This document shows positions 8,685-16,015 of a stretch of DNA of 64,000 nt, in pieces. Position 1 is the stretch's first letter, and every line of letters begins with the position of its first letter. Under the pieces are notes generated by a model. It saw only the letters and a list, made by a program, of their open reading frames with translations. It was not told the origin of the DNA and did no database searches. This DNA comes from an uncultured Anaerolineae bacterium (GTDB lineage: Bacteria; Chloroflexota; Anaerolineae; Promineifilales; Promineifilaceae), in NCBI GenBank assembly GCA_905479495.1, contig CAJQMR010000002.1, positions 461,311-525,310 on the forward strand. The letters run 5' to 3'. Made by a program: the position numbers and the translations under genes.

Positions 8685-9394
8685 ATTGGTAATGACACAT
8701 CCATGCGGCGCACATCATCTTTTTGTTTGTCGGGCTGCACGGAAACGACCAGCACGCTGATGTCGTCACGGGGACGGCCGTTATCCATCTCATTGGCCTC
8801 TGCCAGCAAACTGTCTGCCAACTGTCGAGCCGCAACAATCCCTTCCTCACAAATCATGCGCTGGGTGGCGGCGACAGGATCATAGCTGCCGTTGCCGCTC
8901 AGGCTGCCCGCGTGGCGCAGGCCATCAGTGAAGACGACCAGGATGGTGCCAGGCAAGATAGGAATTTCGGTAATGACAGGCTTGGTATTGCGGTGCACCC
9001 CAACGGCGCGAGACGGCTCATCGAGCAGATAAAGGCCGTCGGTTGCAGTGTAAACAATAACAGGCGAATCGTTGTTCCGCGAGACAACAAACGTCTTGGT
9101 CTCCATGTCCACGGAGAGCATATTGAGCGTGGCGCTGACCTTGCCACCGCGATAGGTGTAGAGGTAGTCATGGGCGGCGCGGGCAGCCGCACCATCCCGC
9201 ACCCCTTCGCTAAGCAGCTGGATTGCTTTGCGGGCCACCAGGTTGCTAATCGCCTTGGCCGATTTGCCGCTGCGCTGACCATCAACCAGCACAAAAGAAA
9301 GACCGCCGTGCGGCCGTTCGATCATCTCTAACGTATCACCACTCTCACTGGTGGCGTATTTACCAATTTTGGCAACGGCAAACTGTACTTCCAT
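8681..9394 (-). CDS. SpoIIE/PP2C-type serine phosphatase
   Basis: 237 residues from the ATG at 9394; the 26 upstream in-frame codons come from a repeat and are discarded. Motifs of the SpoIIE phosphatase fold are FVLVDGQRSGKSA (metal Asp), ATLNMLSVDMETKTFVVSRNNDSP, LVVFTDGLRHAG and the final metal motif RPRDDISVLVV. Such enzymes dephosphorylate Ser/Thr on anti-sigma-factor antagonists or similar partners. No sensory domain is attached, so control must come from a partner or from expression. A TATAAT-like element lies only about ten bases upstream of the start, which could mean a very short leader. Confidence 0.85.
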   Translation of the reverse strand: MEVQFAVAKIGKYATSESGDTLEMIERPHGGLSFVLVDGQRSGKSAKAISNLVARKAIQLLSEGVRDGAAARAAHDYLYTYRGGKVSATLNMLSVDMETKTFVVSRNNDSPVIVYTATDGLYLLDEPSRAVGVHRNTKPVITEIPILPGTILVVFTDGLRHAGSLSGNGSYDPVAATQRMICEEGIVAARQLADSLLAEANEMDNGRPRDDISVLVVSVQPDKQKDDVRRMDVSLPI

Positions 9395-9429
9395 GATGGG
9401 GTGATTATAACCGAGATGATGGGAATGGG

Positions 9430-9540
9430 GGGGATTATCCGCAGATTGCGCAGATTTGCGCAGAGTGCGCACAGATTTTTAATCTGCGAAATGGTTCGGC
9501 TGCGCTCACCACAAGCCTGTGTAATCTGTGGATTTTCAGA
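9430..9540. repeat. GCAGATTGCGCAGATT-type repeat
   Basis: Tandem CGCAGATT units (9438-9476) are followed by AATCTGCG and AATCTGTG units (9480-9535), giving an inverted arrangement in the spacer upstream of the phosphatase gene. Confidence 0.65.
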
Positions 9541-9548
9541 AGCGTGGC

Positions 9549-9989
9549 TTATGGTTCCACAACTAGCGTAGCAATCATGCCTGCCTCACGATGACCAGGA
9601 ACACTGCAATAAATGGTGTAGGTGCCGGGTTCTGGAGTGGTAAATTGGGTGGTTACCTGGTTATTGGCGGGCATCTGGATATGCAGATTGAGTTCGTCGA
9701 TGTCGAAGCTGTGGGCGTAGGTATCATAGTTTTCCAGTTGTAGGGTGATTTCTTGTCCGGCCTGCACGCGCAGTTCGGTCTGGCCGAAGCGCATCGCTTT
9801 GGTGGTGTAGGTGAGGGTGTTGTGTTGGGTGGATACGGCCGTTTCCCCCCGGTTCACCAAGCCATTCAGCAGCCCCATCCGACTAATCACGGCACCAAAC
9901 AGCAGCAAACAAACCAAAATGCCTAAGCCCATGCCGCCGGTGCTGAGCCAATTACTTTCTTTTCCCTGTACAGGTGTTGTTACTCGCAT
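9549..9989 (-). CDS. Membrane-anchored cupredoxin-domain protein
   Basis: 146 residues; the start at 9989 has AGGA ten bases upstream, and an upstream extension would be read from a repeat. An amino-terminal membrane helix (LGILVCLLLFGAVI) is followed by a cupredoxin fold: ENYDTYAHSFDIDEL gives the first Cu-ligand His, and YCSVPGHREAGM supplies Cys, His and Met of a type 1 copper site. It resembles plastocyanin/nitrosocyanin-like domains and would act outside the membrane in electron transfer or copper binding. The neighbouring DUF6220 membrane protein is on the same strand and may work with it. Confidence 0.85.
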   Translation of the reverse strand: MRVTTPVQGKESNWLSTGGMGLGILVCLLLFGAVISRMGLLNGLVNRGETAVSTQHNTLTYTTKAMRFGQTELRVQAGQEITLQLENYDTYAHSFDIDELNLHIQMPANNQVTTQFTTPEPGTYTIYCSVPGHREAGMIATLVVEP

Positions 9990-10040
9990 CACAATACGTC
10001 CTTTTTTGAATTGAGAGAAGTAGGGATTTGGTAGGTTGAA

Positions 10041-10128
10041 AAATCTTGACGCAAAGGTGCAAAGAGGCAAAGAAGATCAAGATTCTCTCTTTGCAACTTC
10101 TGATTCTTTGCGTTCTTTGCGTCAAATA
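10041..10128. repeat. GCAAAGNNGCAAAG-type repeat
   Basis: TGACGCAAAG and further GCAAAG units are followed by inverted CTTTGC units ending CTTTGCGTCA. It forms a long hairpin in the spacer. A second copy is at 47501-47582. Confidence 0.65.
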
Positions 10129-10193
10129 GGTTCATTTTTTGATCGATGGAGGTTACAGAAGTTCAATCTCTAACCTCCAATCTTTCCCCCTAA

Positions 10194-10607
10194 TTAATCA
10201 CCAGTTGCCACGGACACAACGCCGTCTTCTTCAGTTTCTGTCTGAGCGCCGCGAGCCATGGCAAACACCATACCAGATACGATGCCGATAAAAGGGGCAT
10301 TCAGCGCGTGAAACGCCGAGATGAAGGGCAAGCCATTGCGCCGTGCTTCCATGAGGAAGGGTTGCAGCAGAATCAGAAAGAACAAGAAAGCGGTACGGCC
10401 GATGACTGCCTTGGGCAATTTAGCCACTGCTGCGGCAATCAGCGCCAGTAAAGAGGCCAGCAGCAGGCTGAGGCCAAAGAAGACGTGGGCATCGGGCGTG
10501 TTAACAATGCCAGAATGCCAGACCCCGGCTAAAAACATCTGGACAAATACGCCCAACGCAATAAATCCTGCCAAACCTTTGTGAATACGAGCCAATGTTG
10601 TGTTCAT
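10194..10607 (-). CDS. DUF6220-like four-helix membrane protein
   Basis: 137 residues. The ATG at 10607 is chosen because GGAGG lies six bases before it; the in-frame ATG at 10619 overlaps this ribosome site. Four hydrophobic segments are visible (about residues 8-30, 40-62, 70-88 and 105-125). Single His residues occur near the second-helix entry (WHSG) and in FHALN before the last helix, as in small DUF6220-type membrane proteins. Function is unknown. GTGACAC direct repeats lie in the upstream spacer (10703-10726). The family call is from overall pattern and is only moderately certain. Confidence 0.65.
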   Translation of the reverse strand: MNTTLARIHKGLAGFIALGVFVQMFLAGVWHSGIVNTPDAHVFFGLSLLLASLLALIAAAVAKLPKAVIGRTAFLFFLILLQPFLMEARRNGLPFISAFHALNAPFIGIVSGMVFAMARGAQTETEEDGVVSVATGD

Positions 10608-10702
10608 GTTTTCCTCCATAACTTTGATAATGTTCGGCTAAATTGCCGATAGGTTTATTTTTTGAATCCTGAATTTTTTGTGTGCTGGTACGATTAAAAA
10701 AT

Positions 10703-10726
10703 GTGACGGTGACACAAACGTGACAC
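10703..10726 (-). promoter_or_regulatory. GTGACAC direct repeats upstream of the DUF6220 gene
   Basis: GTGACAC occurs at 10709-10715 and 10720-10726, 11 bp apart, with a further GTGAC at 10703. The spacing places both on one face of the helix, so this is a plausible activator site about 100 bases upstream of the 10607 start. Confidence 0.4.
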
Positions 10727-10742
10727 GGCAGATACGCTAAAT

Positions 10743-10964
10743 TTACAAACTTTCAGGCGTGGGTTTGTTCTCGGTATCTGCCCTAGAGCCGCCTGCCTGA
10801 ATTGTTTCCCCAGTTTTCTCTGCTAAAAAGGTGACCAGGTCTGCCAGGGTGGCAAAGCCAGCCCGTTCGCCACTGTTGGGATTTTCCAGCGTGGCCCGCC
10901 AGGAGCCATCTTGCTTTTCGCGCCAGAGCCGCAGCAGATAGGCCATATACTCTCGCTTTGCCAT
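10743..10964 (-). CDS. Small conserved protein of unknown function
   Basis: 73 residues from the ATG at 10964 (GGGGA seven bases upstream), beginning MAKREYMAYLLRLWREK. The pattern YLLRLWRE...WRATLENPNSGERAGFATLADLVTFLAEKTG resembles short proteins found repeatedly in cyanobacteria and Chloroflexota, often near signalling genes; no function is established to my knowledge. A matching copy of the operator found beside the AfsR-like regulator sits directly upstream (10998-11040), so it is probably controlled by that regulator. Confidence 0.75.
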   Translation of the reverse strand: MAKREYMAYLLRLWREKQDGSWRATLENPNSGERAGFATLADLVTFLAEKTGETIQAGGSRADTENKPTPESL

Positions 10965-10997
10965 CAGATTTCCCCTAAATGGTGGTGAACTGTTTAC

Positions 10998-11040
10998 ACT
11001 GTACAAGATGACTCTTTAGGAACTCTTTATTTTGCTTTAG
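10998..11040 (-). promoter_or_regulatory. AfsR/SARP-type operator and promoter of the small conserved gene
   Basis: On the minus strand three heptamers, CTAAAGC, ATAAAGA and CTAAAGA, start 10 and 11 bp apart. A candidate -10 (TACAGT) follows the last by nine bases. SARP activators are known to bind heptameric direct repeats spaced 11 bp, about 8 bp before the -10. The core matches the site at 11882-11925. Confidence 0.6.
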
Positions 11041-11059
11041 GTGCAATAAAGGGTGTGTT

Positions 11060-11794
11060 TTATGCAGCGCTGCCGGTTTGGCGCAGCAGTACCACCCCGG
11101 CGGCAATCATCCAGCCCATGCCCACGGGCAAGATGATAAAGCTGTAGGCTGCCATGCCAGGAAGGTAGAGGAAGGCCACGGAGAGGACGCCAACAACGCC
11201 TGCCAGACCCCCAAACCGTAACAGCCAGGTGGGAACCCATTCGCCGTGCCCAGCCAGAGAAAGGAACAGGGGTCCGATACCAATGATGAGGGCCGTGGCC
11301 AGATCATCGGCGCGTGCCCCAATCCAGCCCACGACGTTTGCCAGGGAAACGGCCGTTGCCGAAGAATCTCCCCCCAGCTGCACCACCAGTGCCAGCATAG
11401 CCACATAGGCTACAAGCACCAGCGGAACGGCCGTTTGAAAACAAACTTGTGCTATTCGGGCCAACGGCCGTCGCTGGGTACACAGGGCGGCCAACATCGA
11501 TCCGGCCACGCCGAGGATGAGGACACCGAGAATCCAAACACTGAGATTGGCTACAAGCTGACCCTTTACTGCCTCAATAGCCACCAGATACCTCGCCATA
11601 TCGCCGCTGTCCAGCGCCGCCCATAAATCTGTTCCCGAAGTGCCCCATAGGGCTGCCCCAACGAGCATGGTGACGGTGCCAGCAATGGCCGTGTAGCCAC
11701 CTAGCCGGGCCGTTGACCGGCTGGCTGTTTGCTCCACACCTTGCAGCGCTTCTTTGCGTTGTACATTCCCTTCTTGAGCTATTTGAATTGACAT
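11060..11794 (-). CDS. Polytopic membrane protein, unknown function
   Basis: 244 residues with an excellent ribosome site (GCAGGAGGTAAAAGA before ATG). About six to seven hydrophobic segments follow a 30-residue polar head. The order of helices loosely recalls DUF4386-type membrane proteins, but no diagnostic motif is present, so the name is left open. It is transcribed divergently from the AfsR-like regulator, and a SARP-like direct repeat in the shared region points toward this gene, so it is the likeliest target of that regulator. The small gene downstream carries a second copy of the same operator. Confidence 0.75.
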   Translation of the reverse strand: MSIQIAQEGNVQRKEALQGVEQTASRSTARLGGYTAIAGTVTMLVGAALWGTSGTDLWAALDSGDMARYLVAIEAVKGQLVANLSVWILGVLILGVAGSMLAALCTQRRPLARIAQVCFQTAVPLVLVAYVAMLALVVQLGGDSSATAVSLANVVGWIGARADDLATALIIGIGPLFLSLAGHGEWVPTWLLRFGGLAGVVGVLSVAFLYLPGMAAYSFIILPVGMGWMIAAGVVLLRQTGSAA

Positions 11795-11881
11795 TCTTTT
11801 ACCTCCTGCGGTTTATCTGATTTGGGTACTTCTGTTATAATGATTTCGCTTGGAAATCCTGTTGTGATTAATGGCGAACAG

Positions 11882-11925
11882 CTTAGCAAGACACCCTTTA
11901 GAAACTCTTTATTTTTCCTTACTTG
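11882..11925 (-). promoter_or_regulatory. AfsR/SARP-type operator between regulator and membrane protein gene
   Basis: On the minus strand GTAAGGA, ATAAAGA and CTAAAGG are phased 10-11 bp. The core AAAATAAAGAGTT, one variable base, then CTAAAG, and later TCTTG, is shared base for base with 10998-11040. It lies just upstream of the regulator's ATG and reads toward the membrane protein gene, so it could also give autoregulation. Confidence 0.6.
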
Positions 11926-11929
11926 CAAA

Positions 11930-14900
11930 ATGAATCAGCCCGAATTGACAATTTCATTGCTGGGGGGGCTGGAAATTTCTCAAAAAGGAATGGCCGTTAC
12001 TGGATTTGCTTCTCGTAAAGCGGACGCCCTCTTTGTCTATCTTGCCTGTAACCCGCGCCTGCACCCCCGCGAAATCATCGCCACCCTCTTCTGGCCGGAT
12101 AAGGACCAGACCCGCGCCTTGGCCAACCTCAGCGTCATTCTCTCCAGCCTGCGCAAGCAGTTGGGCGATTACCTGCTGGCCGACCGGCATACCGTGGCTT
12201 TTAACCATGAGATGAATTATCGGCTGGATGTGGTTGAATTTGAGCAAGCGATTAAGCAAGCTCAGATGCGGCAGCAGGCTGGCAAACTCACCCGGACCGT
12301 GGCGGCGCAGCTGGATACGGCCGTTTCCCATTACAAAGGCGACTTCCTGGCCGGATTCAACGTTCGTGGGGTGCCGGAGTTTGAAGCGTGGGTGCTGCTG
12401 GAGCAGGAACGCCTGCGCCAGCTTATGCTGGACGCCCTCTCTGACCTGATCACCTTCCACCAGCAGCGCAGCCAGTTTGCCGATGGCATACGCCATGCCC
12501 AGCAGCTGCTGGCCCTCGATCCGCTGCAAGAAGAAACCCATCGCCAGTTGATGATGCTTTACGCACTGGACAACCAGCGTCCCGCCGCTCTGGCCCAATA
12601 CGACCAATGCGCCGCCATTCTTGATGCAGAACTTGGCGTCGAGCCGGACGAGGAGACGGTGACGCTGTATGAGCAAATAAAAGATGACAGGCTGACAAGC
12701 CCAGAGGATGTCACCTTGTCACGGGGTCACCCGGTCACCTTGTCACAAAAACACAACCTACCCGCACCAGCCACCTCCTTCATCGGCCGGGAAAATGAAT
12801 TGGCGCAGATTGAAAGCTGGTTGGCAGAGCCAAACGGCCGTCTCCTCACCATCATCGGGCCAGGAGGCATGGGCAAGACACGGCTGGCGCAAGAAGCGGC
12901 CCGAAGGCAGCTGGGTGAATTTGCCGATGGCGTTTGGTTTATCTCTTTGGTTTCTCTACACGATTTGACAGGCCTGGCAACGGCCGTTGCTGAAGCAGTG
13001 GGCCTTTCCCTTGCGGGTAAAGATGACATCCCTAGCCAGCTGCTTAACCAACTCGAACCGCTAGAAATGCTGCTGCTGCTGGACAATCTGGAACATCTGC
13101 TCAATGATGATTTGCGCGACTTTCTCAGCCAGCTTAGCCAAACTGCGCCTGAATTGCGCCTCATCTGTACCAGCCGTGAGCGGCTGCGCCTGCAAGCAGA
13201 GCATTTGCTGGAGTTGAGAGGGTTGCCCTTTCCAATAATCAGTGATCAGTATTCGGTAATCAGTGACCAGAATGCCGACAATCGTTCACCGATTACGGAT
13301 GACCGATTACCGTTCACCGATTACCCTGCTGTAACCCTTTTTGCTAACCGCGTCCAGCGCATCCAGCCCAATTTTGATCTGGCGCAGCAGGAAACGGCCG
13401 TTACTGAATTATGTCAACTTGTGGGCGGGCTGCCCCTGGCCTTGGAACTGGCCGCTACCTGGACGCGTGTTTTAAGCGTGGCCGAAATTGTGGCCGAAAT
13501 CCAGCGCGAGCTCGCTGCGCTCACCACCACCTTACACGATGTGCCGGAACGCCATCGCAGCTTACGCGCCGTCATTGAATCTTCGTGGCAGATGTTGCCC
13601 GTTGCCGAGCAGGCACTATTTCGTCAATTGGCTGTTTTTCGGGGCGGTTTTACGCGGGCGGCGGCGCAGCAAGTTGCCAACGCCAGCCCACCGCAGCTCA
13701 TGTCTCTGGTGGATCGCTCCTTCCTGCGGCTGGATGAAGACCAACGTTTTCGTCGCCATCCCCTGCTGCTGCAATTTGCTCAGGAGCAGCTCGCTGCCAA
13801 GCCCGACGAAAATAGGCAGGTGGCCGCTGCCCAGGCCCGCTTTTTTGCTGCGTTTGTGCAGCAGCGGGAGCCTGCCCTAAAAGGCACAGACGCCCCACAA
13901 ACGTTAGCCGCCCTGTCGGCCGATTTAGAAAATATTCGTGTGGCCTGGCAGTGGGGTCTGGCGCAATTGGATACGGCCGTTTTGGATCAGTTGGTGGCGG
14001 GCATTGCGCGTTTCTTTGGTGACCGCAGCCGCTTTTTGGAGGGAACGGCCCTGTTCGAGCACAGCTTGAAGGTTATTACCGACCAGCCATCTACCCCGGA
14101 CTTGGAACCGATCCTGGCAAAGATTCAGGTGGAATTGGGGCGCTTCTGGCATGAAAACGGCCGTTTTGCCGAAGCCGAAGCCATCCTCAGGCAGGCCAAT
14201 CGCCTGACCAGTCAATATCAGTTAACCGATGCCCGCATTGATTGCTTGCGGCAGCTAGGTGTTGTGACAGACGACCAGGGCAACCGCCAGGCTGCTCACG
14301 GCTATTTAGAAGAAGCCCTTCAGCTTTGTCGAGAAGCGGGTGACCCTGACCAAATCCCACCAATCCTGAACGCCTTGGGCAACCTCTGCGTCAGCGATGG
14401 TGATTATGATCAGGCGCTGGTTTACTTCAACGAGGCGCTGACATTGGTTGAGGCGGCAGGCAACACGCTGCGCGTAGCTATTTTGCACAACAACATTGCC
14501 ATTATTGCCAGCCGTCGAGAAAATTACCGGGAGGCGATTCGCCAATGGCAGCTGGCCCTGACTAATTTTGAGGAATTAGCGCATGATATTGGTCAGGCCA
14601 ATGCCAATCATAACATTGCCACAGCTTTTATTGGCCTGGAACAGTATGACGAGGCCTTAACCTATATTGAGGCAGCAATGGCGGTTCACCACAGGATTGG
14701 CCACCGTCGAGGGTTGGTAGGTGGACTCTCTGTCATAGGCACGATTTACCGCAAGCTGGGGCAGCGCCAAAAAGCACGCCGCTACCTATACGATTCGCTG
14801 CTGATGGCGCGGGAAGTGGGCGTTATTTGGTCAGCCATTGCCACATTGGTTGAGATGGCTGAACTGGAAATGAGTTATGGTCATGCTGAACAGTCAGCGC

Positions 14901-15073
14901 GGCTGCTGGCTTTTGCTGCTGGACATGAAGCACCGGAAGCCACGACTCGGGAGAAGGCCCAAACTTTATTGGCGGAACTGCAAGCGGAGCTTCCCCCTGA
15001 ATTGATGGCGGTGGTGGAAACGGCCGTTGCCGGCCTCACCCTCGATGAAATGATTGCCCAGTTGGGTACGTGA
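11930..15073 (+). CDS. AfsR-like regulator: BTAD/SARP, NB-ARC ATPase, TPR
   Basis: 1047 residues from the ATG at 11930; the 36 upstream in-frame codons run through the operator and are discarded. Residues 1-95 are a winged-helix SARP domain (LTISLLGGLEI...SRKADALFVYL). Residues 100-250 form the bacterial transcriptional activation domain (BTAD). NB-ARC motifs follow: P-loop IIGPGGMGKTRLAQ, Walker B LLLLDNLEHLL, sensor LICTSRERL and GGLPLALELAA. From about residue 720 TPR repeats run to the end. Such STAND activators oligomerise on ATP binding and recruit RNA polymerase at 11-bp direct repeats; two such repeats are next door. Two linkers are translated repeats (12697-12746 and 13226-13325), one between BTAD and NB-ARC and one inside the NB-ARC region. 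There is no ribosome site, so the message may be leaderless. Confidence 0.93.
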   Translation: MNQPELTISLLGGLEISQKGMAVTGFASRKADALFVYLACNPRLHPREIIATLFWPDKDQTRALANLSVILSSLRKQLGDYLLADRHTVAFNHEMNYRLDVVEFEQAIKQAQMRQQAGKLTRTVAAQLDTAVSHYKGDFLAGFNVRGVPEFEAWVLLEQERLRQLMLDALSDLITFHQQRSQFADGIRHAQQLLALDPLQEETHRQLMMLYALDNQRPAALAQYDQCAAILDAELGVEPDEETVTLYEQIKDDRLTSPEDVTLSRGHPVTLSQKHNLPAPATSFIGRENELAQIESWLAEPNGRLLTIIGPGGMGKTRLAQEAARRQLGEFADGVWFISLVSLHDLTGLATAVAEAVGLSLAGKDDIPSQLLNQLEPLEMLLLLDNLEHLLNDDLRDFLSQLSQTAPELRLICTSRERLRLQAEHLLELRGLPFPIISDQYSVISDQNADNRSPITDDRLPFTDYPAVTLFANRVQRIQPNFDLAQQETAVTELCQLVGGLPLALELAATWTRVLSVAEIVAEIQRELAALTTTLHDVPERHRSLRAVIESSWQMLPVAEQALFRQLAVFRGGFTRAAAQQVANASPPQLMSLVDRSFLRLDEDQRFRRHPLLLQFAQEQLAAKPDENRQVAAAQARFFAAFVQQREPALKGTDAPQTLAALSADLENIRVAWQWGLAQLDTAVLDQLVAGIARFFGDRSRFLEGTALFEHSLKVITDQPSTPDLEPILAKIQVELGRFWHENGRFAEAEAILRQANRLTSQYQLTDARIDCLRQLGVVTDDQGNRQAAHGYLEEALQLCREAGDPDQIPPILNALGNLCVSDGDYDQALVYFNEALTLVEAAGNTLRVAILHNNIAIIASRRENYREAIRQWQLALTNFEELAHDIGQANANHNIATAFIGLEQYDEALTYIEAAMAVHHRIGHRRGLVGGLSVIGTIYRKLGQRQKARRYLYDSLLMAREVGVIWSAIATLVEMAELEMSYGHAEQSARLLAFAAGHEAPEATTREKAQTLLAELQAELPPELMAVVETAVAGLTLDEMIAQLGT
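12697..12746. repeat. GTCACCTTGTCAC-type repeat inside a gene
   Basis: Units GTCACCTTGTCAC and CGGGGTCACCCGGTCACC, in frame at the BTAD to NB-ARC linker of the AfsR-like protein (translated PEDVTLSRGHPVTLSQ). Confidence 0.6.
13226..13325. repeat. TAATCAGTGATCAGT / CCGATTACC repeat inside a gene
   Basis: TAATCAGTGATCAG units followed by inverted CACCGATTACGGATGACC units, in frame in the AfsR-like gene (translated IISDQYSVISDQN...RSPITDDRLP). A spacer relative is at 46373-46420. Confidence 0.7.
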
Positions 15074-15092
15074 GAAACGAAAAGGCGCACAG

Positions 15093-15500
15093 ATGACAGG
15101 TTATTCAGGCACCCCACTCGTTAAAAAATTAGGTATCAAACCTGGCTTCCTACTCTATGCCAAAAACCCGCCGGCAAACTATGAAGAATTGATTGCGCCA
15201 CTGCCAGAAAAGGTGAAAATTCTTCGGCGTCTATCAAAAGAGTTGGACATCATTCACTTTTTCACCACCAGCCGGGTGAAAATAACCAACAACATTGGAA
15301 CATACATGGGCCACATCAAGCAGGATGGCATGATTTGGATCTCCTGGCCGAAAAAAGCGTCTAAAGTGCCCACCGATGTGACTGAAGATGTGATTCGCGA
15401 AATTATTTTGCCGCTGGGACTGGTTGATGTAAAAGTGTGCGCGGTCGATGCGACCTGGTCTGGCCTCAAGCTGGTCATTCGTAAAGAGAACAGACGCTAG
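15093..15500 (+). CDS. DUF3052 family protein
   Basis: 135 residues starting MTGYSGTPLVKKLGIK at 15093, 19 bases after the AfsR-like gene; likely cotranscribed. The family's hallmarks are all present: the MTGYSGTPLVKKLGI opening, the central WISWPKKAS and the closing LGLVDVKVCAVDATWSGLKLV. DUF3052 proteins are small cytoplasmic proteins of unsettled function, common in actinobacteria and found in Chloroflexota. Linkage to a STAND regulator is informative but does not assign a role. Confidence 0.88.
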   Translation: MTGYSGTPLVKKLGIKPGFLLYAKNPPANYEELIAPLPEKVKILRRLSKELDIIHFFTTSRVKITNNIGTYMGHIKQDGMIWISWPKKASKVPTDVTEDVIREIILPLGLVDVKVCAVDATWSGLKLVIRKENRR

Positions 15501-15509
15501 ATATTTATC

Positions 15510-15950
15510 ATGGACATTGCCTTCAACAAACCGCTGGACTACCAAACGCTGCACGCTTTTTTGCAGGAGCAACTGCCTGACAGTAAATTTTTCTTGCTGT
15601 ACGAAGGGCGAAATGAGTGGGCTAACGTGCCGGCCGGGCAAGCGATTTTTCAATATTTAGTAGACAGTGAAAAGCCGGGACAGTTCAAATATGGCCTGTC
15701 TGTTTTTGCTGACCATGCGCAGCCACTGCACTTCATTGAGCGTTTGGCTCACGCTTTGGCCCAAACATTCCATTGCCGCGCCCTCTGCGACGCCTCTCGC
15801 GTGGTGTTGAAAGAGAAAAATGTTTATTATTCGCTGCTGTTTGAAGATGGGCAAGTGTATCTGGTGGATGATTTTGATTTCGAAGAAAGTGGCGAAGTGA
15901 CCAAAATTGTAGTGCTCAACTACAAACTTCCCTCCAACAAACATAACTGA
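15510..15950 (+). CDS. Unknown protein paired with DUF3052
   Basis: 146 residues, beginning nine bases after the DUF3052 stop. It is an alpha/beta-looking soluble protein with no signal peptide or membrane helix. It carries the regions FFLLYEGRNEWANVPAGQAIF and YYSLLFEDGQVYLVDDFDFE, the latter rich in Asp/Glu. I do not recognise a family. The tight spacing suggests it works with DUF3052. A terminator follows 20 bases after its stop, though its T-run favours the opposite strand. Confidence 0.75.
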   Translation: MDIAFNKPLDYQTLHAFLQEQLPDSKFFLLYEGRNEWANVPAGQAIFQYLVDSEKPGQFKYGLSVFADHAQPLHFIERLAHALAQTFHCRALCDASRVVLKEKNVYYSLLFEDGQVYLVDDFDFEESGEVTKIVVLNYKLPSNKHN

Positions 15951-15952
15951 AC

Positions 15953-15992
15953 TAAAAGCAAAAACGCTCTTCCCGATTCCGAGAAGAGCGTT
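15953..15992 (-). terminator. Terminator of the adenylate cyclase gene
   Basis: Arms AACGCTCTTC and GAAGAGCGTT (10 bp, 10-nt loop). On the minus strand the stem is followed by TTTGCTTTTAG, so it ends the cyclase transcript; the hairpin may also slow transcripts from the plus side. Confidence 0.75.
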
Positions 15993-16015
15993 CAAAAACC
16001 TTATGATCGACTTTG

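Noticed and set aside
11954..12676. Long minus-strand open frame opposite the AfsR-like gene
   Set aside because: It is a mirror of the strongly coding plus strand, with no ribosome site and no family resemblance.
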